NCBI RefSeq assembly: GCF_012427845.1
Contig: NZ_CP038498.1
Location: 3,658,001 to 3,722,000 of the forward strand
Length of the DNA stretch: 64,000 nucleotides
From: Pectobacterium punjabense
GTDB lineage: Bacteria; Pseudomonadota; Gammaproteobacteria; Enterobacterales; Enterobacteriaceae
Direction of reading: 5' to 3'
The stretch's first letter is position 1. Each line of letters starts with the position of its first letter. Positions 35,646 through 44,650 of this stretch are shown here, one piece after another. The notes under the pieces were generated by a model. It was not told the origin of the DNA, did no database searches, and was given only the letters and a program-made list of their open reading frames with translations. A program made the position numbers and the translations under genes.

Positions 35646-36386
35646 ATGAATACAACAACATTGCATATCGATGGGAAAATTTTTAGGCTGTCAGCAGAGT
35701 TTCAGCCTATTATCCATCTCCCTCAAAATAAAATATTTCGCTATGAAGCCCTTGCCAGGTTTTATAACTCCGAAGGTGTGTTAGCACCAACCCAGCAAAC
35801 AATAGATAAAATTGAGAAGTGTGAAGCAATTGATGAAGTAACAGATTTCATGTTTGATGTTGTCTGTCAGGTAATAAAAATCAAAAGCAGCATGACAATA
35901 TCATTTAATTTGTCACACTTGCTTTTTAATAACTCAGCGTATTTGGAAAAATTGTATCAAAAATGCGTAATACATAAAGTCAGCCCACAGAATATAGAAA
36001 TAGAGATCAGTGAAAAAACAACTCGACAACAGTTGATTGATGGAATCCCCTTTTTAAACCAGGCTAAACAATATGGTTTTATGATTTCATTAGATGATTT
36101 CGGCGCAGGAAATTTACAGATAGACAGCCTGAGCTTGTTTAACTTTGATACAATAAAAATCGATCGTTCCATTATCGATGGCATAGGTAAAGAAGAGACA
36201 AAATCACAAAAGCTGAAAATCTTATTGAACAAACTCATTCCACTTGGGGTAAATATTATCTGTGAAGGCGTTGAAAAAGCCACCGATTTGAATCGGTTAA
36301 ATAAATATCATCCGATTGGGATTCAAGGGTATATTTTCTATCGCCCATTAACATTCAGCCAATTAAGGCTGCTGGAAGGTTTTTAA
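35646..36386 (+). CDS. Stand-alone EAL domain protein, likely c-di-GMP phosphodiesterase
   Basis: 246 aa, one EAL domain and nothing else. Residues needed for catalysis all appear: EAL (E34-L36), N89 (FNLS), E120 (EIEISE), D150-D151 (LDDFGAGN), K171 (IKID), E207 (EGVE) and Q227 (IQGYIFYRP). It should therefore hydrolyse c-di-GMP, unlike short degenerate relatives such as YdiV. No sensor domain or membrane segment. GGAGAGGG lies about 17 bases before the ATG, a long spacing. The gene is much more AT-rich than its neighbours, suggesting transfer. Confidence 0.85.
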   Translation: MNTTTLHIDGKIFRLSAEFQPIIHLPQNKIFRYEALARFYNSEGVLAPTQQTIDKIEKCEAIDEVTDFMFDVVCQVIKIKSSMTISFNLSHLLFNNSAYLEKLYQKCVIHKVSPQNIEIEISEKTTRQQLIDGIPFLNQAKQYGFMISLDDFGAGNLQIDSLSLFNFDTIKIDRSIIDGIGKEETKSQKLKILLNKLIPLGVNIICEGVEKATDLNRLNKYHPIGIQGYIFYRPLTFSQLRLLEGF

Positions 36387-36588
36387 CTGATATCCTTGGC
36401 TTCAGTTGTCTAATTCCCCATTGGTCAACGCATTTTTGACCTCAATGCCCGCCAAAAATCCCCCGCCAACCACACCTTAGACGATCGACATTAGCGAACA
36501 GGCTCACATTTCTGGCGTTCGCCGCAGGAATTTATCCTTTGCGATAACCCATCAATGCGATACTCACGCCAGTGGCAACGGGAGAGAA

Positions 36589-38271
36589 ATGATGTGGCAA
36601 CGACGCGCGCTGGAACTTAATACGCAAGATATTTGGCACTGGCAACAGGTCATCTCGGTTGTCGATTACGCTCGTGAACAGGGCTTCAATACGTTAGTGC
36701 TGGGGGCGGCAGATTTACTGGATAAACTGGTAACGCCGGATGCCTACAACAACGCGCGTTTTGACGATCGCATCAGCAGCCAGCAGCGTTCCCGCTGCGT
36801 TTACCTGAATCAAGTCGCAGCGCACTGCCGCGAACAAGGTCTGGCGCTGTATCTGCAATGCAAAGAGCTGTCGTTTCCCACGGATCTACTGCTTCATCAT
36901 CCAGAATTACTGGACGACAAACATAGCCTCCGCATGGATACCGATTTTTGGTGCGACTACCTTGCAGCCAAAGTCGAACTGCTGATGCAGCAAATCCCGC
37001 GATTGAGCGGCCTGCTGCTAGCAATCTCCAACAGCGACAGTTTACTGCGCTTTTCTGCGCCTTCCGGCGATGAGATTAACGGCACCGTTCCTGTTACCAC
37101 ACACTGGCCGACCAACGCCACCAGCGAGCAGATCTACCACCGTTTGTTCTCCGCCGTCGCCCGTGTGATGCATTATCACCAGCGCCATCTGGTGTTGCGC
37201 GCCTTTCCCGCCAGCCATCAGGATATCGGTAACGTTCTGAACGCGATTCACACACTGCCGGAGTCCGTTTCCGTCGCGATCAAAGTCACACCGGAACGCT
37301 TCTGGCCTGAGTTTCCCAATAATCCGACACTTCTGGACGTCAACGGGCGTGAAGTCTGGGTTGAATTGGACCTGGCAGGCGAAGAAGTCGGCTGGGGCAA
37401 TCTCCCTTTTCTACGTTACACCGAAGTTCAGGGTCGACTGCTGTGGTGTCGGGAGAAAAATCCCGCGATTGTCAGCGCACTGTGCCGCATCAGTTGGGAA
37501 GGCGTAGACAATCACAGCGTGATAGGCACACTCAGTGAGTTCACCCTGTTCGCCTGCTCTCGCTTACTCACGAACCAGACTGCATCGGCAAACGAAAGTA
37601 CGCTATTCGCACAGTGGGTAATGGCACGCTACCAGTGGCAGCCGGACGATAACGTACTGCACACCATGCAAGCCTTGTTGGATCAGGCGCATCAGGCTAT
37701 TTCACTGTCGCTCTATGCCAGGCACCACGTTTTTCATCGTCACAGCCTGCTGCCGACCAGCTTTGGTCAGGCAATCTGGAGTCTGTACGGTCAGCTAAAT
37801 CGTAATCACTGGCTACCGGGCTCTGGGCAAGATATTACTTTCGACCCGCAGCACGCAGAGCTCGCATCGCAAAACCTCTATCACATTGCAAAAGAGAAAG
37901 ATGCCGCGTGGCAGTTGGCGGAGCAGTGCCAACAGGCCGCACTGCAATTTTTTCGTGAACACACGATGCCGGAGGCGCTCAGACAGCGCTGGCAGCAGGA
38001 ATGGCGTGGTCTGGCGCTGTATTGCCGCGCCTTTGTTCACGCGCAGAAAGCCTTCTTTACGCTGCACTACTGCAAACAGGTGGAAAACAACTGGACGCTG
38101 CGGGAAATCGCCAAAACCAATATTCAGGCGCTATACGGCATCGGACATGAAATGGAGGATTTCTGCCTGCAACACCGGGATTACCCGGTGAGCATGCATG
38201 TGATGTTTGATGCCGGACGCCCACGCGCGTTAGCCGATAGCCTACAACAGCAGTTGGCTGAACTGACGTAA
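36589..38271 (+). CDS. Unrecognised 560-aa protein, possibly glycoside-hydrolase-like
   Basis: Cytoplasmic by sequence: no signal peptide or membrane helix. The first half alternates hydrophobic strands and helices (GFNTLVLGAADLL near residue 35, GLALYLQCKEL near 85, LSGLLLAISNSD near 140, RHLVLRAFPAS near 200, REVWVELDLAGEE near 255), as a TIM barrel would; the second half is helical and rich in Trp, His and Gln. Acidic residues sit at strand ends (E in KELSF, ELDLAGEE, WEGVDNH). This resembles family GH67-like enzymes in general build only; no catalytic motif could be proved. Neighbours handle pectin fragments, so a role on an acidic sugar is a guess. GGAGAG precedes the start. Confidence 0.6.
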   Translation: MMWQRRALELNTQDIWHWQQVISVVDYAREQGFNTLVLGAADLLDKLVTPDAYNNARFDDRISSQQRSRCVYLNQVAAHCREQGLALYLQCKELSFPTDLLLHHPELLDDKHSLRMDTDFWCDYLAAKVELLMQQIPRLSGLLLAISNSDSLLRFSAPSGDEINGTVPVTTHWPTNATSEQIYHRLFSAVARVMHYHQRHLVLRAFPASHQDIGNVLNAIHTLPESVSVAIKVTPERFWPEFPNNPTLLDVNGREVWVELDLAGEEVGWGNLPFLRYTEVQGRLLWCREKNPAIVSALCRISWEGVDNHSVIGTLSEFTLFACSRLLTNQTASANESTLFAQWVMARYQWQPDDNVLHTMQALLDQAHQAISLSLYARHHVFHRHSLLPTSFGQAIWSLYGQLNRNHWLPGSGQDITFDPQHAELASQNLYHIAKEKDAAWQLAEQCQQAALQFFREHTMPEALRQRWQQEWRGLALYCRAFVHAQKAFFTLHYCKQVENNWTLREIAKTNIQALYGIGHEMEDFCLQHRDYPVSMHVMFDAGRPRALADSLQQQLAELT

Positions 38272-38307
38272 CGCGCTGGCCAGTAACGATCTTAGCCCTT
38301 CATTCGA

Positions 38308-39600
38308 TTAGCGAATCACCCGTTTCAGGATGCGCTCCCCTGAACTACTGAAGTTTTTCGCCGATTCTTCTACGCTCTTTTTGCCATAATCAAGCTGTTC
38401 AATCGTTTGTAGGATCAGACTCGCCAGTTGGGGATCTTCAAGATAAGAGGAAACGGGCGTTTGCATCGGCTTTTGCAGCGCCAGCGATAATCCGGCAACC
38501 GACAGATCGTTAGTATCCAGCCTCTGCTTTTCTTCCAGCGCTTGTCTGGCGATGCGGCTGAGCGGAATACCGCGCTCGGTCCCCATCAGCAGCGCCCCTT
38601 CAGGATCGTTCATCAGGAAATTCAGCAACAGCGCCGCTTCTTTCGGGTGTTTGGTATTTTTGCTAATGGCAAACAGCATCGACGGTTTGAAGAACTGCCC
38701 TGAATTCTCCGAACCCGGCGTCATGATGTACGGTCCTAATTCGAGCTTGCCGGGCGCGGCCAGCGGATCGGCGTATTTTTTCACGACCGAAATCCACAGA
38801 TGTGCACCACCGTATTCCCCGTTAATCCAGGGGCGCGTTTCATACATGCCAACTTTGCCAAACGCGTTGTAATACTTCGAAGACGGCATCACATGTTCAT
38901 CGATCAACCGCTTATAGAAGCGAAATGCCTCAACCCATTGCGCCTCGCTGTAGTTAAAGCGTTTGTTCTTTTCGTCGATCATGCCGATCTGATATTTCTG
39001 CGTCATGTAATAGTTGATCAATTCCAGCACGCCTTCACCGCTGTCCTGAGCAGGCGAAGCAATGGGGAAATAGTTATCACCCAGTTTTTCTTTAAATACC
39101 TTACCCGCATGGAACAGATCATCCCAGGTCGTGGGATACAGTAGCCCGGCCTTCTTCCAGGTTTCCGTGTTGTAGTACATCATCAGCGCATTTAGCGAGG
39201 TGGAAATCGCGTTCACCTTGCCATCAATGGTCGCTGGCTTCAGGGCATCTTCGGGGAAATCCTGTAATTTCAGCGTATCTTTCAGCTTATTCAGATCATA
39301 AAAACCAGTGCCCGTCTTGGAGAAAATCGGCAGCCAGTTCCAGTTTACCTGAAGCACATCCGGTTCTTCGCCGCTGGCAATCTGCGTCGTCAGGCGAGAT
39401 AGGTGCCCATCCCAACCGGTATATTCGGGTTTTACGCTGATATGCGGATATTGTTTCTGAAACGCTTCCAGCGCGGTCAATGTCGCCTGATGACGACTGT
39501 TTCCTCCCCACCAGGAGAGGCGTAATTCCACGGGTTCAGCAGCCTGCGCGAGTGAACAGAGCGCAGAGAAGGCGATGGCAATCAGTCCAGGTAATCTCAT
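38308..39600 (-). CDS. TogB-like sugar ABC transporter binding protein
   Basis: 430 aa. Signal peptide MRLPGLIAIAFSALCSLAQA cut before AEPVEL, then an extracellular solute-binding protein of family 1. The start LRLSWWGGNSRHQATL and the block YTGWDGHLSRLTTQIASGEEP (residues ~60-80) are close to TogB, the periplasmic oligogalacturonide-binding protein of pectinolytic enterobacteria. No permease or ATPase gene is near, so it would have to use a transporter encoded elsewhere (for example TogMNA). It converges on the 560-aa protein gene and diverges from the GH28 gene, with a CRP-like site between. Confidence 0.85.
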   Translation of the reverse strand: MRLPGLIAIAFSALCSLAQAAEPVELRLSWWGGNSRHQATLTALEAFQKQYPHISVKPEYTGWDGHLSRLTTQIASGEEPDVLQVNWNWLPIFSKTGTGFYDLNKLKDTLKLQDFPEDALKPATIDGKVNAISTSLNALMMYYNTETWKKAGLLYPTTWDDLFHAGKVFKEKLGDNYFPIASPAQDSGEGVLELINYYMTQKYQIGMIDEKNKRFNYSEAQWVEAFRFYKRLIDEHVMPSSKYYNAFGKVGMYETRPWINGEYGGAHLWISVVKKYADPLAAPGKLELGPYIMTPGSENSGQFFKPSMLFAISKNTKHPKEAALLLNFLMNDPEGALLMGTERGIPLSRIARQALEEKQRLDTNDLSVAGLSLALQKPMQTPVSSYLEDPQLASLILQTIEQLDYGKKSVEESAKNFSSSGERILKRVIR

Positions 39601-40147
39601 TTTTCCCCCAACGACATTATTATTGTGGTGTGTCTGGTGTGGCGTATAGATGAGAACAGGTAGGGTACATGGCTACATTTCTCGACCCTGACAAGATAGG
39701 CAGAACCTTTTTTATCGCGCCAGTCGCCACGGCGAGAAAACGCGTGATTTGCGGGGCTGATGGAAGAAATATCGCGGACAACGCAGCGCTAATGAGCGTT
39801 TCAATCACATCTCGTAAGCGCTATCTGGCGCGGTAGGGATATCCCTCACATCATTAACCGACGCATCACACCAAAAAGAGATTTAATTCACAAATAAGAT
39901 ACACAAAAACAACAAAACCACTTCAGGCATGCGGCAAAAGAGAAAAATCGGCGTAAAAGCGTGATGAAACACACACGGAATGAAACAGTACGCCGCCCTC
40001 TTCGTTATGCCTTTCACATTCTCTTGAGCGGTATACCCTGCGCTGTGAAGCCCGCTCCAAGCTCCACAGATTTCATCGTGGCAGCGCCTGCCGAACACGC
40101 CAAAACGTGCTGCAATGCGCTCATGAAGGACAACATGGGATCTCATC
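39601..40147. other. Divergent promoter region of the TogB-like and GH28 genes
   Basis: 547 bases without a gene. Contains a CRP-like site at 39874-39895 and several half-sites ATGAAAC (39962-39990, and at the GH28 start codon) like one arm of the pectin repressor KdgR's palindrome, but no complete KdgR box was found by eye. Confidence 0.45.
39874..39895. promoter_or_regulatory. Possible CRP site
   Basis: AAAAGAGATTTAATTCACAA compared with the CRP consensus (TGTGA-6 bases-TCACA) keeps the right half TCACA completely and three of five bases of the left half (AGAGA). Flanking A/T bases also fit. CRP activates pectin genes in Dickeya and Pectobacterium. Confidence 0.35.
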
Positions 40148-41482
40148 ATGAAACACTCTATTCAGTCATACTCCCCCGCCGCTGATGGCATCACACTGGA
40201 TACTGTCATTTTTCAGCAGGCTATCGATCGAATTGCGGCACAGGGCGGCGGCACGCTGACGGTGGAACCGGGACGTTATCTGTTAGGGGGATTACTGCTG
40301 CCCTCCAATTTTTGTCTGCAACTGGAGGCGGGTGCGGAGCTCATCGTCAGCGGGGACTATGAGCAATTTACGCAGGCCACGACGATCAGCATGGCCGAAC
40401 TGTCGCATCGTGCGTTTCTTTATGCCTATCAACAGCGCAATATCACGATCTGCGGCCAAGGTAAGATCATGGGGAATGCCGACGCCTATTTCTCTGCGGA
40501 ACCGGACGATCAGGGCTATCGTTTGCCCGCAAAACATCGCCCACGCATTGTGGTCTTTGAGGATTGCGAACACGTTCGCTTGTGTGATTTTACGATTGAA
40601 CACGCCCCGATGTGGACCGTGCATCTGGTCAGCTGTCGCCAGATCATCGTTGAACGTCTAACAATTGATAACGATCTAAGCATGGCGAATACCGATGCGC
40701 TGGATCTCGACAGTTGTCAGCAGGTGCAAATCAGCAACTGTTCATTGAGCGCCGCCGATGATGCGCTGTGTATCAAAACCACCCATAAACCGCCCCCTCT
40801 GCAACGTAAAGTACAGCAGGTTGTCATCAGTAACTGCCTGCTGCGTTCCAAGAGTTGTGCACTGAAAATTGGTACCGAAACCTTTGCCGATATTGAAGAT
40901 ATTTCCGTCAGCAACTGCGCTATTTACGACACTAACCGCGCAATCGGCCTGATCTCCCGCGATGGCGGCGCATTCAGACGCCTGCAATTCAGCAACATCA
41001 CGTTCCAGTGCGTCGCTGCGCATCCGTGCCATTGGGGCAAAGCCGATCCGATCTTTATCTCCGTGCGTTATCGCGATCCGGCCATCGAACCGGGCCGGAT
41101 CGAAGCCGTACAATTTTCACAGATCTCAGGGATCAGCGAAGGAGCGATTAACCTGCATAGCACGCCCGCAGGCTACATTCGTGATATCCATTTCCACGCG
41201 GTGCATCTCGAACAGCGGCAGAGCGATTCACCGGAACAGGGCATGTACGATGTGCGCCCGCCCTGCAACCCGGAGCGACCAACAGGGATGGGGCTGGACA
41301 ATGCCTATCGGGTCGATCCTGAAACGGGTCGCGCCTTCGGTGTTGAGCACTACCCTAACGGCATGCCTGCACTCTTTGCCCGTGGCGTACTGAACCTGAC
41401 CACCAGCCACATGACGATCCACCGCCCCGATCCGCTGCCATCCGGCTGGCATCACGCCGCGATCGTGCAACAGGAAGAATAA
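40148..41482 (+). CDS. GH28 polygalacturonase-like glycoside hydrolase
   Basis: 444 aa with the right-handed beta-helix repeats of glycoside hydrolase family 28. Catalytic acids: N181-T-D183 (ANTDALDLDS) and D204-D205 (SAADDALCIK). The classical GHG and RIK motifs are altered (ALKIGTET; NRAIGLIS), so the substrate may be an exo-cleaved or substituted galacturonide, as in rhamnogalacturonan-acting members. There is no signal peptide: the enzyme should be cytoplasmic, working on imported oligomers, unlike the secreted PehA. Divergent from the TogB-like gene, which could supply the substrate. Confidence 0.88.
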   Translation: MKHSIQSYSPAADGITLDTVIFQQAIDRIAAQGGGTLTVEPGRYLLGGLLLPSNFCLQLEAGAELIVSGDYEQFTQATTISMAELSHRAFLYAYQQRNITICGQGKIMGNADAYFSAEPDDQGYRLPAKHRPRIVVFEDCEHVRLCDFTIEHAPMWTVHLVSCRQIIVERLTIDNDLSMANTDALDLDSCQQVQISNCSLSAADDALCIKTTHKPPPLQRKVQQVVISNCLLRSKSCALKIGTETFADIEDISVSNCAIYDTNRAIGLISRDGGAFRRLQFSNITFQCVAAHPCHWGKADPIFISVRYRDPAIEPGRIEAVQFSQISGISEGAINLHSTPAGYIRDIHFHAVHLEQRQSDSPEQGMYDVRPPCNPERPTGMGLDNAYRVDPETGRAFGVEHYPNGMPALFARGVLNLTTSHMTIHRPDPLPSGWHHAAIVQQEE

Positions 41483-41505
41483 GTGATTCGCGCGACACTT
41501 TCGGG

Positions 41506-41559
41506 TAGTATGCGACGGCTTTTTGCATACTATGTTCTGAAAGCCCCTTTTTTCAGAAC
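41506..41559 (+). other. Two tandem hairpins between the GH28 gene and queD
   Basis: Stem TAGTATGC / GCATACTA (41506-41532) and stem GTTCTGAAA / TTTCAGAAC (41534-41559), both perfect. The second is 18 bases before the queD start. They may terminate the GH28 transcript or form a queD leader. The short preQ1 riboswitch pattern is not recognisable. Confidence 0.45.
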
Positions 41560-41577
41560 GAAACCGGGAACATCGCT

Positions 41578-41940
41578 ATGGTCACGACACTCTTTAAAGA
41601 TTTTCAGTTTGAAGCCGCACATCATTTGCCTCACGTGCCGGAAGGCCACAAATGCGGGAGACTGCATGGGCACTCTTTCATGGTGAGACTGGAAATTACC
41701 GGTGAAGTCGATCCATATACCGGCTGGGTAATGGATTTCTCTGAACTGAAAGCCGCGTTCAAGCCGACATGGGAACGGTTGGATCATCACTATCTGAATG
41801 AGATCCCCGGTCTGGAAAACCCGACCAGCGAAGTGCTGGCGCACTGGATCTGGCAGCAGTTGAAACCGACGTTACCGCTGCTCAGCGCCGTGATGGTAAA
41901 AGAAACCTGCACCGCGGGCTGCGTCTATAAGGGCGAGTAA
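41578..41940 (+). CDS. queD: 6-carboxytetrahydropterin synthase
   Basis: 120 aa (E. coli 121). Second step of queuosine synthesis: makes 6-carboxytetrahydropterin from dihydroneopterin triphosphate. Zinc ligands His in [30 protein letters not shown] (residues ~13-34), catalytic Cys in [10 protein letters not shown], and later [11 protein letters not shown] near residue 70 and VKETCTAGC near the end. Confidence 0.96.
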   Translation: MVTTLFKDFQFEAAHHLPHVPEGHKCGRLHGHSFMVRLEITGEVDPYTGWVMDFSELKAAFKPTWERLDHHYLNEIPGLENPTSEVLAHWIWQQLKPTLPLLSAVMVKETCTAGCVYKGE

Positions 41941-42017
41941 CGAGGAAGTGGTAAGAAGTGGTATGTAGTCTGGCGTGAAGATCCCTCTCTCACGCCCTTA
42001 CTATCTATCGATAACTA

Positions 42018-42689
42018 TCAGGCGATATTCAGGTATTTGTGTGTCTGCATGGAGAGCCGCCAGTTGCGGGCGATGCAGGTTGCGATGCACAGTTTCGTTG
42101 CATCCTCTTTCTGACTAATCGGCTGTAGCGCCACAATACGCGGCTTATCATCATCAAGCCGTGCCAATAACGCATCCAACGCTTCAATATCACGTTCACG
42201 CGCTACCGGATGTTTGATCTCATCCGCCCGTTGCAGCGCTTGATCGAGTACCTTCATGCCGCCGCGCATGTTCACCTTTGGCGATACCGTCACCCAGGTT
42301 TTAGGCGAACAACGCACGTCGTGCGTGCCGCTGGTTTCAATCTGGCAGCTGAAGCCCTGCTTTTCCAGCTGTAGCGTCAGCGGAGCCAAATCATGGATAC
42401 AGGGTTCTCCGCCGGTGATGACGATGTGGCGTGCCGTATAACCCTGCTGCGCCATCAGTGCCAGAATATCGTCCGCACTCGCCGCGCCCCAGGCATCGCT
42501 TTCTTCCGTTTTTACCAGCACCTGATCCAATGAGGTTTCCCGCTCTGCCAGTTTGTCCCAGGTGTGTTTGGTATCGCACCAGCTACAACCTACCGGGCAA
42601 CCTTGCAGACGCACAAACACCGCCGGTACACCGGTAAAATAGCCTTCGCCCTGTAACGTCTGGAACATTTCATTAATCGGGTACTGCAT
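42018..42689 (-). CDS. queE: 7-carboxy-7-deazaguanine synthase
   Basis: 223 aa from the ATG at 42689, the E. coli length; a GTG seven codons upstream (42710) is also open. Radical SAM enzyme that turns 6-carboxytetrahydropterin into 7-carboxy-7-deazaguanine, the step after QueD. Cluster motif CPVGCSWCDTKH near residue 27 (CxxxCxxC), HIVITGGEPCIHDL near residue 92, and C-terminus SMQTHKYLNIA. It converges with queD, 77 bases apart. Confidence 0.96.
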   Translation of the reverse strand: MQYPINEMFQTLQGEGYFTGVPAVFVRLQGCPVGCSWCDTKHTWDKLAERETSLDQVLVKTEESDAWGAASADDILALMAQQGYTARHIVITGGEPCIHDLAPLTLQLEKQGFSCQIETSGTHDVRCSPKTWVTVSPKVNMRGGMKVLDQALQRADEIKHPVARERDIEALDALLARLDDDKPRIVALQPISQKEDATKLCIATCIARNWRLSMQTHKYLNIA

Positions 42690-42879
42690 GTTTTTCACTG
42701 TCTCGCTCACTTAAAAATGCATTATACCCTAAATCCTTCGCGTTGCAGGACAGTGGCGATGCGGCGGAAACACGCCAGTCTGAGGACAGTTGAGTAATTC
42801 GGAACATGCGTCAATAATCAATCTGTTGTTACGATTTCGCCTGCTTTTTATGTTTCATTATTAACAAGGACAACAATAA

Positions 42880-43863
42880 ATGAAGTTATTGAAACCATTA
42901 GCCTTATTACTCGCCTCGTGTGCATTTGTACCTGCGATTGCGCAGGCACAGGATATTGCCCAGGTTAAAACTCAACCAGGCTATTACCGCATCATGCTCG
43001 GACAGTTTGAAATCACCGCCCTGTCTGACGGCACCAACACCATGTCCATGGATAAACTGCTACAGCGCACGCCACCGGAAAAAATCACCGAGCTGTTAGC
43101 GGAAAAATCGCTGTCACCTCAGGTGGAAACATCGATCAACGCCTATTTGGTCAATACCGGGAAACACCTCATTCTGATCGACACGGGCAACGGCAAACAG
43201 AGTAATCCTACGGTAGGGAAAGTGCTGCCACATCTGATTGCGGCGGGCTACAAACCTGAGCAGGTCGATACCGTGTTGATGACTCACCTGCACGGCGACC
43301 ATTTTGGTGGTTTGGTGCAGGACAATAAGCTGAATTACCCGAATGCCACCGTGTATGTCAGTCAACCAGAAACCGATTTCTGGCTCAGCCCGGAAAGCCT
43401 GAAGAACGCGCCAGAGAACAGAAAGGCGGCGTTCCAACGCGTGCAAAACACCTTTGATGCCATTAAGAAAGAGAACAAACTGAAAACCTTCCCGGCCCAG
43501 CAGACAACACTGCTGCCCGGCATCACCGCCATTCCAAGCCCAGGCCATACGCCGGGACACACCTCATTTATGGTCGAAAGTGAGGGGAAAAAACTGCTGG
43601 TATGGGGAGATATCATTCATGCAGAAGCGGTACAGATGAGCTTACCCACCACCACCATCAGCTTTGACTCAAATATGGATCAGGCGACGGAATCCCGTAA
43701 TAAAGCGCTGGCCGACGCCGCCAGTCAGGGATACTGGGTCGCGGGCGCTCACCTACCTTTCCCCGGTATCGGCCACGTAGGTACACGTCTGGAACGCAAT
43801 GGAACCACCAACGGTTACCGCTGGCTCCCTGCGAATTACAGTATGGCGGGGCTCAAAAACTAA
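42880..43863 (+). CDS. Secreted metallo-beta-lactamase-fold hydrolase
   Basis: 327 aa. Signal peptide MKLLKPLALLLASCAFVPAIAQA, so periplasmic or exported. Metal site THLHGDHFGG (H136, H138, D140, H141), then SPGHTPGHTSF near residue 222 and WGDIIHAEA near residue 245. The family includes lactonases and other hydrolases; several export-signal members of this group are annotated as quorum-quenching-type lactonases, but the sequence alone does not fix the substrate. Starts the accessory block beyond queE and is followed eight bases later by an SDR gene, probably one operon. Confidence 0.85.
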   Translation: MKLLKPLALLLASCAFVPAIAQAQDIAQVKTQPGYYRIMLGQFEITALSDGTNTMSMDKLLQRTPPEKITELLAEKSLSPQVETSINAYLVNTGKHLILIDTGNGKQSNPTVGKVLPHLIAAGYKPEQVDTVLMTHLHGDHFGGLVQDNKLNYPNATVYVSQPETDFWLSPESLKNAPENRKAAFQRVQNTFDAIKKENKLKTFPAQQTTLLPGITAIPSPGHTPGHTSFMVESEGKKLLVWGDIIHAEAVQMSLPTTTISFDSNMDQATESRNKALADAASQGYWVAGAHLPFPGIGHVGTRLERNGTTNGYRWLPANYSMAGLKN

Positions 43864-43871
43864 GGGGCAGA

Positions 43872-44618
43872 ATGGAATTCATTACGTTGATTACTGGCGG
43901 TTCGCGCGGCATCGGTCGCGCAACGGCATGCTATCTGGCAGGAAAAGGTCACAAGATTTGCATCGGCTACCGCACCCAGCAGGACAGTGCGAATAGCGTT
44001 CTCGAAGAGATACGTGCGAACGGCGGAACCGCCATCGCCGTTCAGGTCGATATCGCGGATGAAGAGCAGGTCGTCGAGCTTTTTAAGCGAACGGATAAAG
44101 AACTTGGCTGCCTGACAGGTCTGGTGAATAACGCCGCGATGCTGAAACCGCAAGCGACCATTGAACAGCTTGATGCCGTGCGGCTTAACGCTATTTTTGC
44201 TACCAATACGGTGGGCAGTTTTCTCTGTGCCCGGGAAGCGGTCAAGCGTATGGCCTTCAGGCATGGCGGAAAAGGCGGGGCCATCGTCAACGTGTCATCT
44301 GCGGCTGCCCGGTTGGGTTCACCGCATGAATATATCGACTATGCGGCATCAAAAGGCGCACTCGATACGCTGACGATTGGCTTATCGCTGGAGGTCGCCG
44401 ATCAAGGCATTCGTGTTAACGCCGTGCGGCCCGGTTTTATCTATACCGATATGCATGCTGACGGCGGTGAGCCGGCAAGAGTGGATCGCATCAAGCATTC
44501 ACTACCGATGAAACGGGGGGGTCACCCGATGGAGGTCGCGCAAGCGATAGGCTGGCTGTTATCGGACGAGGCGTCCTATGTGACAGGGAATTTTATCGAT
44601 TTAGCTGGCGGCAAATAG
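43872..44618 (+). CDS. Short-chain dehydrogenase/reductase
   Basis: 248 aa classical SDR: NAD(P)-binding TGGSRGIGRA (residues 8-17), NNAAM (86-90), catalytic Ser in NVSSAAARLGS (142-143) and Y157-x3-K161 (YAASK), C-terminal VTGNFIDLAGGK. The basic residue in the loop after the second strand (IGYRTQ) suggests NADP. Substrate unknown. Likely co-transcribed with the metallo-hydrolase. A 9-bp hairpin, CTCTTAATC / GATTAAGAG, follows at 44654-44684. Confidence 0.9.
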   Translation: MEFITLITGGSRGIGRATACYLAGKGHKICIGYRTQQDSANSVLEEIRANGGTAIAVQVDIADEEQVVELFKRTDKELGCLTGLVNNAAMLKPQATIEQLDAVRLNAIFATNTVGSFLCAREAVKRMAFRHGGKGGAIVNVSSAAARLGSPHEYIDYAASKGALDTLTIGLSLEVADQGIRVNAVRPGFIYTDMHADGGEPARVDRIKHSLPMKRGGHPMEVAQAIGWLLSDEASYVTGNFIDLAGGK

Positions 44619-44650
44619 ACGCAACCTATGCAGGTTCCCACCACTTAGCC

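Noticed and set aside
40140..40162. KdgR box at the GH28 start
   Set aside because: ATGAAAC is one half-site only; the second half is not conserved and it overlaps the start codon.
41506..41577. preQ1 riboswitch in front of queD
   Set aside because: Hairpins are present, but the short C-rich loop and A-rich tail of the preQ1 type could not be matched.
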